Origin: Paludibacter sp. | GTDB taxonomy: Bacteria > Bacteroidota > Bacteroidia > Bacteroidales > Paludibacteraceae | Direction: 5' to 3' | Length of the DNA stretch: 64,000 nucleotides | Assembly (NCBI GenBank): GCA_019163375.1 | Contig: JAFLKK010000013.1 | Span: forward strand, 1-64,000 | Shown: positions 16,598 through 25,794 of the stretch, in pieces | How the letters are laid out: each line of letters opens with the position of its first letter | Position numbering within the stretch: position 1 is the stretch's first letter | Notes under the pieces: model-generated | What the model saw: the letters and a program-made list of their open reading frames with translations, nothing else | The model's database searches: none | Told to the model about the DNA's origin: nothing | Made by a program: the position numbers and the translations under genes

Positions 16598-19360
16598 TTA
16601 CTTTTCCATACCATCAATCCAGTTTTTTACTTTTTGATAATTACCCGAAACTAGCTTGACCAAATAAAGACTTTGCTCACGGTAATAATGTTCAATAATA
16701 TAATCAATTAATTCATTTATTTTCTGAGGATTATCAAACCGTTTTTTCAGTTCGTAATAGGCTTCCGTTGGTTTTGGATCAATATCCCTTCGCAGCAAAT
16801 CATTTTTTAGTTTTGTCAGGGTCGAGTCGGAGGATATTAATTGCTCCTCAATGGCCACTTTTGCCCGGTTATTTTCATTTATAAAATAAATCATATCAAG
16901 CATTGCCAACTTTTCTTTCTCTTCATCATTGCAGATTAGCACCGGAATTAACTTGGTCATAATCCGATATTTTACCAGGATAATATTCTTGTACTTACCG
17001 GTACCTTCGATAATTGCGGCCACCACATCCGACCAGATTTTAGCCTGTACAATACTTGGAATCAGCAAACTATTACCCAATGGCGAGAAAGTGGCTGCAA
17101 GCGGCCAAGCCAGTATACTTCTGAAAAAATTACCTCTGATGGTACGTTTATCAAAACCACGCAAGTAATTGTGTGTAGCCAAATAAATCCCATTCGAAAT
17201 ATTGATACAAAAGAACTTAACTCCTTCGAACATCGGACCTTGATGCTCACCCACCCAGATCAAATCAAAATTTGCTTTTACAAATCCGAGAATAGGCACC
17301 GAAAAGCCTGTCCAGAACAGAGAATTGGCAATGTTCGTCCAGTTGATATCGCCATAATGCCACTCGTTAGGTTTAAACCCATTGCCCGAAATCAGGTCGA
17401 CAAACATGTTACGCGAGCCGGTGATGGTAAGCCAAAGAATGGCATACTCCACTCCTACCGTCAGGTAAGCCGGAATGAATCCGATAAGGATAAACAATGC
17501 ATTCTTCATGGCCGGGTTCAAATATTCCCAGGCACGCGGAGGATAAATGGGCTTTTCATTTTTTTCATCGCCCAACAGATTTCTTGTGCCTCTGTTCTGC
17601 ATTCCCAAACAAATAATAGACGGCTTCTCGTTTACTTTGAGTGGAAGCTTTGGTATTTTAGCTAACGAAAATATCAGATTCGAAATTTCGGAAGGTAAGA
17701 TATGATGATGCTTTAAGTAATATTTTCGTTGGTGTTTGGGAATTCGGCTTTCGAGCACAAAACCCATTCCCGGTGCCAGTGTCGACCGGCCGGCGGCATC
17801 ACTTCCAATAGCCGGTATCAGTTTATTTTCTTCAAAATAACGCAGCGCCTCATCAAGCTTTTGTTCATCAAAATTCAGATTATTGCTATTTAAAAGTGCA
17901 ACAACAGCTGCTTTGTCATTCTCATTCAGCAATTTGATATAATTGGCAAACACAACAAAATCAGATTCCTTTGTATCCACCGTACCGTACATATTATAGA
18001 TTTCGGTAAACGATAACATTTTGTAGTTGTCGAGAATTTTATCAACTGCAGCCTGCAAACCATGTTCGAGCGGCTGAATGAATTTTATGCTTCCACCGGC
18101 CTTATTCGCTAATTCATAGATATCCTCGAGACTACTCACAGCCGATTCAGGCACAAAAACCTCATCAGCATCAAAATACTCCATCCGAATGCGCTCCGGA
18201 TCGAGCTGCGTAAATTGCAAACGCAAATCGGTATAGCGCTTATTGATAGATTCAGTTTCGGACCTTGTAAAATGAGCTTCCGATTTATCAGCCATCACCT
18301 TCAACCCGGTTATTTGCAACACCCTGCTTTCCAATACTTTTTTAAGCTTTGGATATACTATCTCACCCAACTGACGGCGCGAGTAAATAACATGACCGGA
18401 ACGTTCCTCTTCTACAGCAACAGAAATAGGATTCAAATAATAAATTGTGTCCGATAAGTAGCCCTCATTAATTACCGGAAGGTGAACTGTGTTGAAAATC
18501 TCAATTAACTGTTCAATATTCTTTTCCCTCCTCTTTTCATTTTCTTCCAGCTCGGTCATAAAATCATTAAACTCAACCGATTTATGTTTTAGAAAAGTTT
18601 TAAATCTTTCCTTCTCGCTCGAAAAATTGGGTAGAATGTATAAATAATGAAAGCGCAAACCATCGGTAAGTGCACTGAATTCCAAGGCAATATTCACTTT
18701 AATGCCTAACACCCTACCGGCTTCAAGCACTTCTTTTACAGCCTCTTCCCTATCCAGATTGTTGTAAACAACGGTTAGTTCCGAAATGCCCTTGATAAAA
18801 GCATCAATCAGCAGTTGCGTGGGTTGTTTCAATCCGTAGGAAGTGCTGTCATGCACATGAAAATCCCAGCCCATTTTCAAATCCTTCAACTCTTGCCCTG
18901 TTTCAGGCACTTCCACAAGATCAAATTTTTGAAGAAAATTACGGATATTTCGCTGATGACCAAACGAAGCTACCGTAAAATCGCGCAACAGTTCCAACTG
19001 CAAGCGTTTATTATCACGGTTTTTCACCACTTCTTTCATAATGGCTAGCTGCACGCGTGCGGCATTCAAGGGCATCACCAAGGAACGGGAATAGATAATA
19101 TGATCGGCTAAAAGGCTAAGACCATGGATCCGTTCGCTGTACTTGGCCGACTCAAGACTTTTGGTAATTTTGAGATACGTTTCTACAATGGTGGTTCGTC
19201 GTCTTTTGAATACTCTGATAAAACCTTTGGGGTGAGAATGAGGTAACTCTCTGATAATATCCGGAGAATCAATCGTATGATTTATGAGCGTACGCATTTT
19301 TTTGAGGTTCGTGGAGAAACTCAAAAAATTCACGATATCATTGTATTTTTTAATCAACAT
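16598..19360 (-). CDS. Large membrane protein with degenerate PHP-like domain, unknown function
   Basis: A 920-residue protein I cannot assign to a named family. Around residue 165 the motif WDFHVHDSTSYG resembles the HxH metal motif of PHP phosphoesterases; it is followed by EAGRVLGIKVNIALEFSA, like the PHP motif that ends in a metal-binding Glu, and near residue 540 by IGSDAAGRS, like the GSDAH motif. The second PHP motif (TDH) is replaced by VYNN, so catalysis is doubtful. Residues about 610-800 hold several transmembrane helices (FILIGFIPAYLTVGVEYAIL; SLFWTGFSVPILGFV; LAWPLAATFSPLGNSLLIP). The C-terminal 120 residues are soluble and helical. The gene follows the CYTH phosphatase gene by 111 bases on the same strand, suggesting polyphosphate or nucleotide chemistry at the membrane; that is inference. 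Confidence 0.7.
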   Translation of the reverse strand: MLIKKYNDIVNFLSFSTNLKKMRTLINHTIDSPDIIRELPHSHPKGFIRVFKRRRTTIVETYLKITKSLESAKYSERIHGLSLLADHIIYSRSLVMPLNAARVQLAIMKEVVKNRDNKRLQLELLRDFTVASFGHQRNIRNFLQKFDLVEVPETGQELKDLKMGWDFHVHDSTSYGLKQPTQLLIDAFIKGISELTVVYNNLDREEAVKEVLEAGRVLGIKVNIALEFSALTDGLRFHYLYILPNFSSEKERFKTFLKHKSVEFNDFMTELEENEKRREKNIEQLIEIFNTVHLPVINEGYLSDTIYYLNPISVAVEEERSGHVIYSRRQLGEIVYPKLKKVLESRVLQITGLKVMADKSEAHFTRSETESINKRYTDLRLQFTQLDPERIRMEYFDADEVFVPESAVSSLEDIYELANKAGGSIKFIQPLEHGLQAAVDKILDNYKMLSFTEIYNMYGTVDTKESDFVVFANYIKLLNENDKAAVVALLNSNNLNFDEQKLDEALRYFEENKLIPAIGSDAAGRSTLAPGMGFVLESRIPKHQRKYYLKHHHILPSEISNLIFSLAKIPKLPLKVNEKPSIICLGMQNRGTRNLLGDEKNEKPIYPPRAWEYLNPAMKNALFILIGFIPAYLTVGVEYAILWLTITGSRNMFVDLISGNGFKPNEWHYGDINWTNIANSLFWTGFSVPILGFVKANFDLIWVGEHQGPMFEGVKFFCINISNGIYLATHNYLRGFDKRTIRGNFFRSILAWPLAATFSPLGNSLLIPSIVQAKIWSDVVAAIIEGTGKYKNIILVKYRIMTKLIPVLICNDEEKEKLAMLDMIYFINENNRAKVAIEEQLISSDSTLTKLKNDLLRRDIDPKPTEAYYELKKRFDNPQKINELIDYIIEHYYREQSLYLVKLVSGNYQKVKNWIDGMEK

Positions 19361-19388
19361 AATTTAGTTACAAGTATTTAGTTACGAG

Positions 19389-19413
19389 CTTGCCTGCAGT
19401 AGGCAGGTTACAA
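19389..19413. repeat. Short imperfect palindrome
   Basis: CTTGCCTGCAGTAGGCAGG lies between the CYTH gene and the PHP-like gene. It resembles in composition part of the hairpin repeat found at 28577, 30083 and 31782, but the match is only partial. Confidence 0.4.
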
Positions 19414-19471
19414 GACAGATCATCATAATTATAAGGATATCTGTTAGCAAATAATCTATTACATCCTCTAT

Positions 19472-19942
19472 CTATTTCCATGTTGAATAAGGCAGTTTTG
19501 TCAGGTTGGAATTGTAATACAGTGGATTTCCCGTTACTTCCTCACCAAGCCACTCGGGTTTTTCAAACTCATCCTCTTCGTGATTTAATTCAATCTCGGC
19601 AAGTAGCAAGCCTTCATTCTCACCGTAAAATTCATCTACTTCAAATACATTATCCCGAAAAATAACGAGGTAACGACTTTTATCAATTGCACCCGGTTCA
19701 CAAAGCAGAAACAACTCTTCAAACTCACTTTTGGTAATTTCCTTTTCCCATTCATACCGACTCATACCCGAAGCATTGCCTTTACCTTTAATGGTCAGAA
19801 AACAGGCATCACCCTTCATTCGAACCCTCACGGCTCGCTCGGGAACAGATGACAGATAGCCCTGTGTAATGCGCGTTACTTGATGGGCAAACTGTTTGAA
19901 ATCGCCCTTAACCAGAAACTTTCGTTCTATTTCTTGTGCCAT
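19472..19942 (-). CDS. CYTH-domain triphosphatase-like protein
   Basis: A 156-residue cytosolic protein of the CYTH superfamily. The N-terminal EIERKF (residues 4-9) is the signature ExExK motif that binds metal and triphosphate; basic strand residues RAVRVRMKG and FLTIKGKG and acidic VFEVDEFYGE and LLLAEIEL complete the eight-stranded tunnel. Bacterial members without other domains are usually inorganic tripolyphosphatases, whereas a minority are class IV adenylate cyclases; the short single-domain form here favours the former. A TATCTTTG promoter lies upstream and the PHP-like membrane gene follows. Confidence 0.9.
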   Translation of the reverse strand: MAQEIERKFLVKGDFKQFAHQVTRITQGYLSSVPERAVRVRMKGDACFLTIKGKGNASGMSRYEWEKEITKSEFEELFLLCEPGAIDKSRYLVIFRDNVFEVDEFYGENEGLLLAEIELNHEEDEFEKPEWLGEEVTGNPLYYNSNLTKLPYSTWK

Positions 19943-19988
19943 CGGAGTAAAATATTTATTATAAAAATGAGAATTTATATTCTAAAAT

Positions 19989-19996
19989 CAAAGATA
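19989..19996 (-). promoter_or_regulatory. -7 box of the CYTH gene
   Basis: Minus-strand TATCTTTG, 46 bases before the start codon. Confidence 0.55.
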
Positions 19997-20072
19997 CAAA
20001 TTTTTTACAAAGTATCGCTTCCCTCCCAATCACTAAAATTGGGGTAGTATAACAATATAATTTATCGTAAAC

Positions 20073-20113
20073 AAAAAGAACGACTGCCTTATAAAGGGAC
20101 AGACGTTCTTTTT
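20073..20113 (-). terminator. Terminator of the S41 protease gene
   Basis: AAAAAGAACG / CGTTCTTTTT outer stem with an imperfect inner stem; a T run follows on the minus strand. It lies 20 bases past the S41 stop codon. Confidence 0.75.
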
Positions 20114-20133
20114 ATTTTTACGAAATAGAGTTA

Positions 20134-21738
20134 TTATTTCTTCCTTATTTGTTCCAAAGCACGTTTTACTGTTTTATCGTCTTTATAAAGCATTGGATAA
20201 AAACCGGTATCTCCCAATGAGTTACGAATAATATAAGCCTTAAGCTGTGTCAATATAATTCGTTTTGAGGTATTGATTTCCTTCCCATTGGCAACAACCT
20301 TTTTGGTGGTGGCAAATTGCACAAAGTCGTTCAGCAAGTTCTGAGCATCAAGGAATTTCTCCATTTGTTGCCAGGTTTTAAATCCTTTGAGTTTCGAACG
20401 ATTTACATCAGTAAATTGAAACGCATATTGGTATAAGTATCCATAATTGATAACTTTATTCAAATAAGGCGTATATTCAGTTGTATCACGTGGCACAAAC
20501 AAGTCGGGCATAATACCACCGCCACCATACACCGTACGACCTCCAAGAGTTTTATATTTCAATGAATCAGCCACATGAATACTATCTTTATTATCGATTT
20601 CGCCATGTTTATACCGGTTTACTAGATCCATTTCATAATCTTCGGCTTTTCCTTTTACATATGGTTTTTGAATACTTCGTCCGGATGGCGTAAAATAACG
20701 TGCTACCGTCAAACGAACTGCCGAACCATCTTTCAACGAAATTTGCTGCTGTACAAGCCCTTTTCCAAATGAACGACGACCGATAATCAACCCTCTGTCA
20801 TTATCCTGAATTGCACCTGAGAAAATCTCACTTGCCGAAGCCGAAAATTCATCGATCAACACCACAACCGGAGTATTGATACAACTTCCTAATCCATCCG
20901 ATTTAGCTTCAGAACGTGGATAGGCTTTTCCTTTCGAATAAACAATCATTCGACCTTCAGGAAGAAATTCATTTACCATATTGATAGCCTGATCCATTAA
21001 TCCACCACTATTTTCGCGCAAGTCGATAATAAACTTTTTAGCACCTTTGTTGCGTAACGCAGTGATTGAATTCAGGAACTCTTTGTATGTTGTAGCCGCA
21101 AATTTATTGACGCGTATAAAACCAACTCCGGGTTCGATCATATAGGCAATATCTACCGAATTTACAGGTATTTCGCCACGAGTAACAGTATAGGAAAGCA
21201 TCTCACGTGTACCATGACGGCGAATGCCCAGCTTCACTTTCGTATCGGCAGGGCCACGGAGTTTCTTCATCACTTTTTCATTGGTAACTGTTTTACCTAC
21301 AAAAGTGGTATCGTTTACCTTCACTATCCGGTCGCCGGCCAGAAGACCTACTTTTTCGGAAGGACCACCACTGATAACCGAGATGATCATCACCGTATCA
21401 TTCTGAATGTTAAACTGAACACCAATACCACTAAAACTACCTTCCAGCTCGCTATTGACATTTTCCAAATCAGCTGCAGGAATGTATACCGAATGTGGAT
21501 CGAGCTTAGACACCAGGTCGGTCATCATCTCCTCAGTTATTTCTTTTACATCCACCGTATCGACATATTCTGCATTGATAATGGAAAGTAATTCATCCAC
21601 TTTGTTATGACCGGTACGTGATAGAAGGCCTGCGATACCAACACCATTAGCTCGACGTGAAAGCATATTGCCTAAAAACAATCCACTCACCAAAGCAACA
21701 AATACCACTAAAACTAATACTAAATTCTTTTTATTCAT
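20134..21738 (-). CDS. S41-family C-terminal processing protease (CtpA-like)
   Basis: A 534-residue periplasmic serine protease. An N-terminal signal anchor (LVLVLVVFVALVSGLFLGNM) is followed by a PDZ domain (SGIGVQFNIQNDTVMIISVI; GLLAGDRIVKVNDTTF) and the S41 catalytic core. The Ser/Lys dyad is visible: Ser301 in SASASEIFSGAIQD and Lys326 in RRSFGKGLVQQ, spaced 25 residues apart as in E. coli Tsp. Such proteases trim C-termini of envelope proteins and degrade misfolded ones. The dCMP deaminase and Mpl genes lie upstream on the same strand (gaps of 62 and 75 bases), a likely transcription unit starting at Mpl, and a terminator follows. Confidence 0.95.
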   Translation of the reverse strand: MNKKNLVLVLVVFVALVSGLFLGNMLSRRANGVGIAGLLSRTGHNKVDELLSIINAEYVDTVDVKEITEEMMTDLVSKLDPHSVYIPAADLENVNSELEGSFSGIGVQFNIQNDTVMIISVISGGPSEKVGLLAGDRIVKVNDTTFVGKTVTNEKVMKKLRGPADTKVKLGIRRHGTREMLSYTVTRGEIPVNSVDIAYMIEPGVGFIRVNKFAATTYKEFLNSITALRNKGAKKFIIDLRENSGGLMDQAINMVNEFLPEGRMIVYSKGKAYPRSEAKSDGLGSCINTPVVVLIDEFSASASEIFSGAIQDNDRGLIIGRRSFGKGLVQQQISLKDGSAVRLTVARYFTPSGRSIQKPYVKGKAEDYEMDLVNRYKHGEIDNKDSIHVADSLKYKTLGGRTVYGGGGIMPDLFVPRDTTEYTPYLNKVINYGYLYQYAFQFTDVNRSKLKGFKTWQQMEKFLDAQNLLNDFVQFATTKKVVANGKEINTSKRIILTQLKAYIIRNSLGDTGFYPMLYKDDKTVKRALEQIRKK

Positions 21739-21800
21739 CTTTAAACATCTATATACAAACTACTTGTATCTTCTGGATTTATATCAACAAAAAACAGTTC

Positions 21801-22229
21801 TCAATCTATTTTACATTCCTGAAAAATAACTTCAATATTGGCACGTTCGAGCAATTCAACCCCGTCCATAATACGGTATTTCTCACCATACACAACTCGT
21901 TTTATACCCGATTGCACGATAAGTTTTGCACATTCGATGCAAGGCGAAGCGGTAACATAAAGAGTGGCATTATCGCTACTATTGTGCGAACGAGCCACTT
22001 TACTTATAGCATTAGCCTCGGCATGAAGCACATACGGTTTAGACACATTATTTTCATCCTCGCAGTTATTTTCAAAACCCGATGGAGTACCATTGTAACC
22101 ATCGGAAATAATCATCTGATTTTTCACTAACAGAGCGCCTACTTTTCGGCGCTCGCAGTATGAATTCTCGGCCCAAATACGAGCCATACGCATATAACGT
22201 TGATCTAATAATAATTGTTTTTCTGTCAT
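21801..22229 (-). CDS. Deoxycytidylate (dCMP) deaminase-like protein
   Basis: A 142-residue zinc-dependent deaminase of the ComEB/dCMP family that makes dUMP for thymidylate synthesis. Zinc and catalytic motifs are seen as HAEANAI (His and proton-shuttle Glu) and PCIECAKLI (two Cys). The family hallmarks KVGALLVKNQMIISDGYNGT and FENNCED are present, the latter providing extra metal or effector ligands in this group. It sits between mpl and the S41 protease. Cytidine or blasticidin deaminase activity is less likely because of the NGTPSGFEN motif. Confidence 0.92.
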   Translation of the reverse strand: MTEKQLLLDQRYMRMARIWAENSYCERRKVGALLVKNQMIISDGYNGTPSGFENNCEDENNVSKPYVLHAEANAISKVARSHNSSDNATLYVTASPCIECAKLIVQSGIKRVVYGEKYRIMDGVELLERANIEVIFQECKID

Positions 22230-22304
22230 AATTAGTTAATAGGGGTATAATTAATTAGTGCAATCGTTTTTGAAATTTGTATTTTATTCTCCTTTAGTGG
22301 GTTC

Positions 22305-23669
22305 TTATTTTAATAGTTCTGTTGCAAAATCCGTCAAATTCAGACCCGAAAAATTACCGGAGCTCATCAGCAGCAAGGCTGAATGATCGTAATTTATTTC
22401 TCTGAGTTTAGCTTGCAAATCCGATAAATCGGTACAAACAATCAGTTTTTTATCCCCAAAAGCCTGTTGAACCAAATCAGGGTTTATCGTTTTAAGTTGT
22501 TTTTGTTGAACAACTTCCGGATTATAATACACAAAAGCCACATCTGCATCGACCATACTATCTGCATATTGAGGCAAAAATTCTTCGGTGAGGCTGCTGA
22601 AGGTATGAAGCTCCATGCAGGCTACCAGTTTTCTATCGGGATATTGATTTTTCACGGCTTTCAGAGTTGCTTTGAGCTTTGAAGGCGAATGTGCAAAATC
22701 TTTAAACGCCACCGAATGGGCTGTTTCGGCTATTTTTTCTAACCGATTTGCAGCTCCTGTAAAACCGGGAATCACAGCATAGAATTGCTCGTCGGTTACA
22801 CCAATTTGTCGGCAAGCCAACCGTGCTGCATCCATATTTTGAAGGTTGTGCTCACCAAAAAACTTCAACGCCACATCACCGTATTTTGTTTCGAGAATGC
22901 TAACGCCATTTTCTATTTTATGTGCCGGGGTATTGTAAGGAAACGGTACAATATCCCGTCGAAGTTTCTCAACCATTTGATTCAGATTTTCATCACCATC
23001 AAAATAAATCAATCGGCCCTGCACCTCCATCAATTCGGTAAACATCCTGAACTGCTCCACATAATTTTCGAAAGTAGGGAACACATTTATATGATCCCAT
23101 GCAATGCCTGTGAGCACTGCTATATGAGGTTTATACAGGTGAAATTTGGGACGGGAATCGATTGGAGAAGTCAGGTATTCATCTCCTTCGAAAACGGCTA
23201 TGCGCGACTCGTAAGATAGTTTCACCATAGTATCGAAACCCTCAATCTGAGCACCCACCATGTAATCGACATCTATTTTAAGCTCTTTCAACACATAAAG
23301 AATCATGGCAGTGGTAGTGGTTTTACCATGACTACCTCCCACCACTATACGCGTTTTGCTACGGGTTTGCTGAAACAGATATTCAGGAAAAGAATATATT
23401 TTAAGCCCTAACTCCTTAGCACGCAACAATTCGGGATTATCGCCGGTTGCATGCATCCCCAGAATAACAGCATGAAGTCCTTTGTGCAAACGATCCGGAA
23501 ACCAACCCATTTTTTCAGGCAATAACCCATGAGTTTTTAAACGGCTATACGCCGGTTCAAAAATTTCATCGTCGGATCCAGTTACCTCAAAATTATTCTT
23601 CTTGCTCACTGCAATAGCTAAATTGTGCATTGCGGCACCACCTATGGCTATAAAATGGACTCTTTGCAT
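22305..23669 (-). CDS. mpl: UDP-N-acetylmuramate:L-alanyl-gamma-D-glutamyl-meso-diaminopimelate ligase
   Basis: A 454-residue Mur ligase of the Mpl type, which reattaches recycled murein tripeptide to UDP-MurNAc with ATP in the cytosol. It opens with VHFIAIGGAAMHNLAIAVSK (UDP-binding Rossmann domain); the ATP-binding P-loop is VGGSHGKTTTTAMIL, and later motifs EGDEYLTSP and AWDHINVFPT match the central domain. KDFAHSPSKLKATLKAVK in the C-terminal domain is typical of Mpl rather than MurC. It heads the mpl, dCMP deaminase, S41 protease run, reading from a TACATTTG promoter. Confidence 0.93.
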   Translation of the reverse strand: MQRVHFIAIGGAAMHNLAIAVSKKNNFEVTGSDDEIFEPAYSRLKTHGLLPEKMGWFPDRLHKGLHAVILGMHATGDNPELLRAKELGLKIYSFPEYLFQQTRSKTRIVVGGSHGKTTTTAMILYVLKELKIDVDYMVGAQIEGFDTMVKLSYESRIAVFEGDEYLTSPIDSRPKFHLYKPHIAVLTGIAWDHINVFPTFENYVEQFRMFTELMEVQGRLIYFDGDENLNQMVEKLRRDIVPFPYNTPAHKIENGVSILETKYGDVALKFFGEHNLQNMDAARLACRQIGVTDEQFYAVIPGFTGAANRLEKIAETAHSVAFKDFAHSPSKLKATLKAVKNQYPDRKLVACMELHTFSSLTEEFLPQYADSMVDADVAFVYYNPEVVQQKQLKTINPDLVQQAFGDKKLIVCTDLSDLQAKLREINYDHSALLLMSSGNFSGLNLTDFATELLK

Positions 23670-23724
23670 ACAAGTTGGTTGGGTGATAGTTTTTACTTAT
23701 TTTTGTCCGGAGATTATTACAACG

Positions 23725-23732
23725 CAAATGTA
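23725..23732 (-). promoter_or_regulatory. -7 box of mpl
   Basis: Minus-strand TACATTTG followed by CG, 55 bases before the mpl start codon. Confidence 0.5.
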
Positions 23733-23831
23733 CTAAAAAGTTCGTAAACATTGATGATAAACAAAACCAGCTTTGCTCTGTAAATTACCTATGAACCTAT
23801 TAGTCATAACCAAATTCAACCCATTACAGCG

Positions 23832-24659
23832 ATGAAATTATATAAAATAGAAACAGGAACTTTTCAGGTGGACGGTGGCGCCGCCTTTGGCGTAGTACCC
23901 AAACGTGTATGGCAAAAACGCTACCCGTGTAACGACGACAATTTCGTTCGATTGGCCATGCGCTGCCTGCTCATCGAAACAGGCGAAAAGCTTATCCTTA
24001 TTGATAGCGGAACAGGCGACAAGCAACTGGAGTATTTAAAATACTATGATTTTGTGGGAGTTATCAACTTTGAAACTGAGCTAAATAAACTTGGATTCAG
24101 TTGCTCCCAGATTACCGATGTGGTGTATACGCATTTGCATTTCGACCATTGTGGAGGAAGTACGCGTTACAATTCTGATAAAACATCCACCGAACTTACC
24201 TTTCCGAACGCTACGCATTGGGTGGGTGAAGCACAGTGGAAAAACTTTCTGAACCCCAATATCCGCGAAGGTGATTCTTATTTTCCGGAAAACGTACAGC
24301 CCATTCACGAAGCAGGCAAACTAAAGATGGTGAGCGAAAATCAATGGCTATGCCCCGATGTAGAATTACGATTATTTAACGGGCACACCGTAGGCCAACT
24401 CGTCAGCTATATCCATTCCAACGAAAAAACCTATGTTTATGTCGGAGATGTGATTCCGATTGCAGCTTGCCTACCTGTGGCATGGATTTCGGCCTACGAC
24501 ACCTACCCTATTACGGCCATGGAAGAGAAAAAAGCCCTACTCGACGAAGCTGCCGAAAAGAAACAGATTCTTTTCTTTGAGCACGATGCCTACACCGAAT
24601 GTTGCACCGTAAAAGAAGTGTACGGAAAGTACCGGGTGGACGAAAGCTTTGAGCTCTAA
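23832..24659 (+). CDS. MBL-fold metallo-hydrolase
   Basis: A 275-residue metallo-beta-lactamase-fold protein. Metal ligands are seen in THLHFDHCGG (HxHxDH), in FNGHTVGQLVSYIHS (His), in VYVGDVIPIAA (Asp) and in FFEHDAYTE (His). The pattern is that of quorum-quenching lactonase or AHL-lactonase-like hydrolases, but this subgroup covers many substrates, and nothing in the context narrows it. It is divergent from mpl and has no signal peptide. A perfect hairpin follows the stop codon. Confidence 0.9.
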   Translation: MKLYKIETGTFQVDGGAAFGVVPKRVWQKRYPCNDDNFVRLAMRCLLIETGEKLILIDSGTGDKQLEYLKYYDFVGVINFETELNKLGFSCSQITDVVYTHLHFDHCGGSTRYNSDKTSTELTFPNATHWVGEAQWKNFLNPNIREGDSYFPENVQPIHEAGKLKMVSENQWLCPDVELRLFNGHTVGQLVSYIHSNEKTYVYVGDVIPIAACLPVAWISAYDTYPITAMEEKKALLDEAAEKKQILFFEHDAYTECCTVKEVYGKYRVDESFEL

Positions 24660-24696
24660 ACCATACCAGAATGGGCAAATATGAATAAAAAACAAA

Positions 24697-24737
24697 GGAA
24701 CGCAAAACAATGATTGATTTTCATTGTTTTGCGTTCC
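24697..24737. terminator. Perfect 17-bp hairpin after the MBL hydrolase gene
   Basis: GGAACGCAAAACAATGA at 24697-24713 is exactly complementary to 24721-24737, with a seven-base loop. There is no long T run, so it may act as a terminator or as an RNA-stabilising hairpin for the upstream gene. Confidence 0.7.
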
Positions 24738-24850
24738 TCAATTAAAATAGCTATTTCCACTGACTAATAAGTAAAATAAACAATCACTTATGTCTTTATT
24801 TGTCACTTTCAGAGAACATATGTAATTCTTAACCACACACTTATAATTCC

Positions 24851-25282
24851 TTAATTCCCATTCATAATATTTATTTCTTTGATATATCTGCCCATTTCGT
24901 TCAATAGCGCAGCATCTACCTTCTTTATATATTTTCCCAATTCGGCATATTTCATTTGGAACGATTTCTTGATAATATCAACTTTGCTATTCAATAATAG
25001 TTGAGTTTTGATATCCTCGAAGGTGTGACCGTACTTCTGCGTTTCGAGTAATAGAGCAACACAACATACCTGACTATTTTCGCCAACACCATTAAGGGTA
25101 AAATCGGAGAAACCTATACCCACTAAAAAATAGTCGCCACTATTAATTTCATCCTCGGTTAATAGCGTATCAAAACCAGCGATGCTATTACGACTGTCTA
25201 TCTCAATTAAGCCATTCAAATCGCCATATTTAGTTCCAACTAAACTTTTTAGTTTAGAAACAATTTGATTGTTGTTTATCAT
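24851..25282 (-). CDS. Hypothetical cytosolic protein, 143 residues
   Basis: I do not recognise this protein. It has no signal peptide or transmembrane helix. The sequence has alternating beta-like and helical stretches: GTKYGDLNGLIEIDSRNSI and DYFLVGIGFSDFTLNGVGE suggest a small beta sheet, and the C-terminal 60 residues (VDIIKKSFQMKYAELGKYIK) look helical. Base composition is more AT-rich than in the neighbouring housekeeping genes, and it stands alone in a gene-poor stretch next to another orphan gene, consistent with accessory DNA. An immunity-type or small regulatory protein is possible but unsupported. Confidence 0.65.
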   Translation of the reverse strand: MINNNQIVSKLKSLVGTKYGDLNGLIEIDSRNSIAGFDTLLTEDEINSGDYFLVGIGFSDFTLNGVGENSQVCCVALLLETQKYGHTFEDIKTQLLLNSKVDIIKKSFQMKYAELGKYIKKVDAALLNEMGRYIKEINIMNGN

Positions 25283-25794
25283 AACTTTACTTTAGGTTTA
25301 TCATTTATACATACTATGACAATTAGAAATAAATACACCACTAGTCCTATTGGAAATATTAGTACTATTTTATTTATGTACAGTCTCTATGCTTTGCAAT
25401 AAAGACTATATAATCCGAGCGATAGGTCGGAGCAATTGTTGTACATTAGAAATTACACAACAAAATTAATAGATATTTAATGAGAGAAACAATTTTCTAT
25501 CAATTATCTTTGGACATTGTTAAAAGCCATATATCTATATACCAAACACATAGCCTTTAAAAACAAACTATTTTTGGACATCTTAAAATTGCATACTGGA
25601 CAAAGGCTAAAAAAGAGGCAAAAGAAGGGGTATTTAATACTTTGCCGCATAAAAAAATCAATCAGGATTATTCAACATATTTATCCAACAACGATTTCAA
25701 CGGTGTAAATAAACGTTGCAATTAGGTTCGAATTTATTAACCCGAGTGTTGATCTTAGTTAAATACGGATATATATATATTCTAAATTACTCAA
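25283..25794. other. AT-rich gene-free stretch
   Basis: About 510 bases with no convincing gene. A 63-codon open frame at 25517-25708 on the plus strand is rich in Lys, Ile and Leu, has no detectable start signals and looks like chance. I see no RNA gene or clear repeat. Confidence 0.5.

Noticed and set aside
25517-25708. A 63-codon open frame in AT-rich DNA
   Set aside because: Low-complexity Lys/Ile/Leu composition, no promoter or initiation signal seen, and no family match; likely chance.
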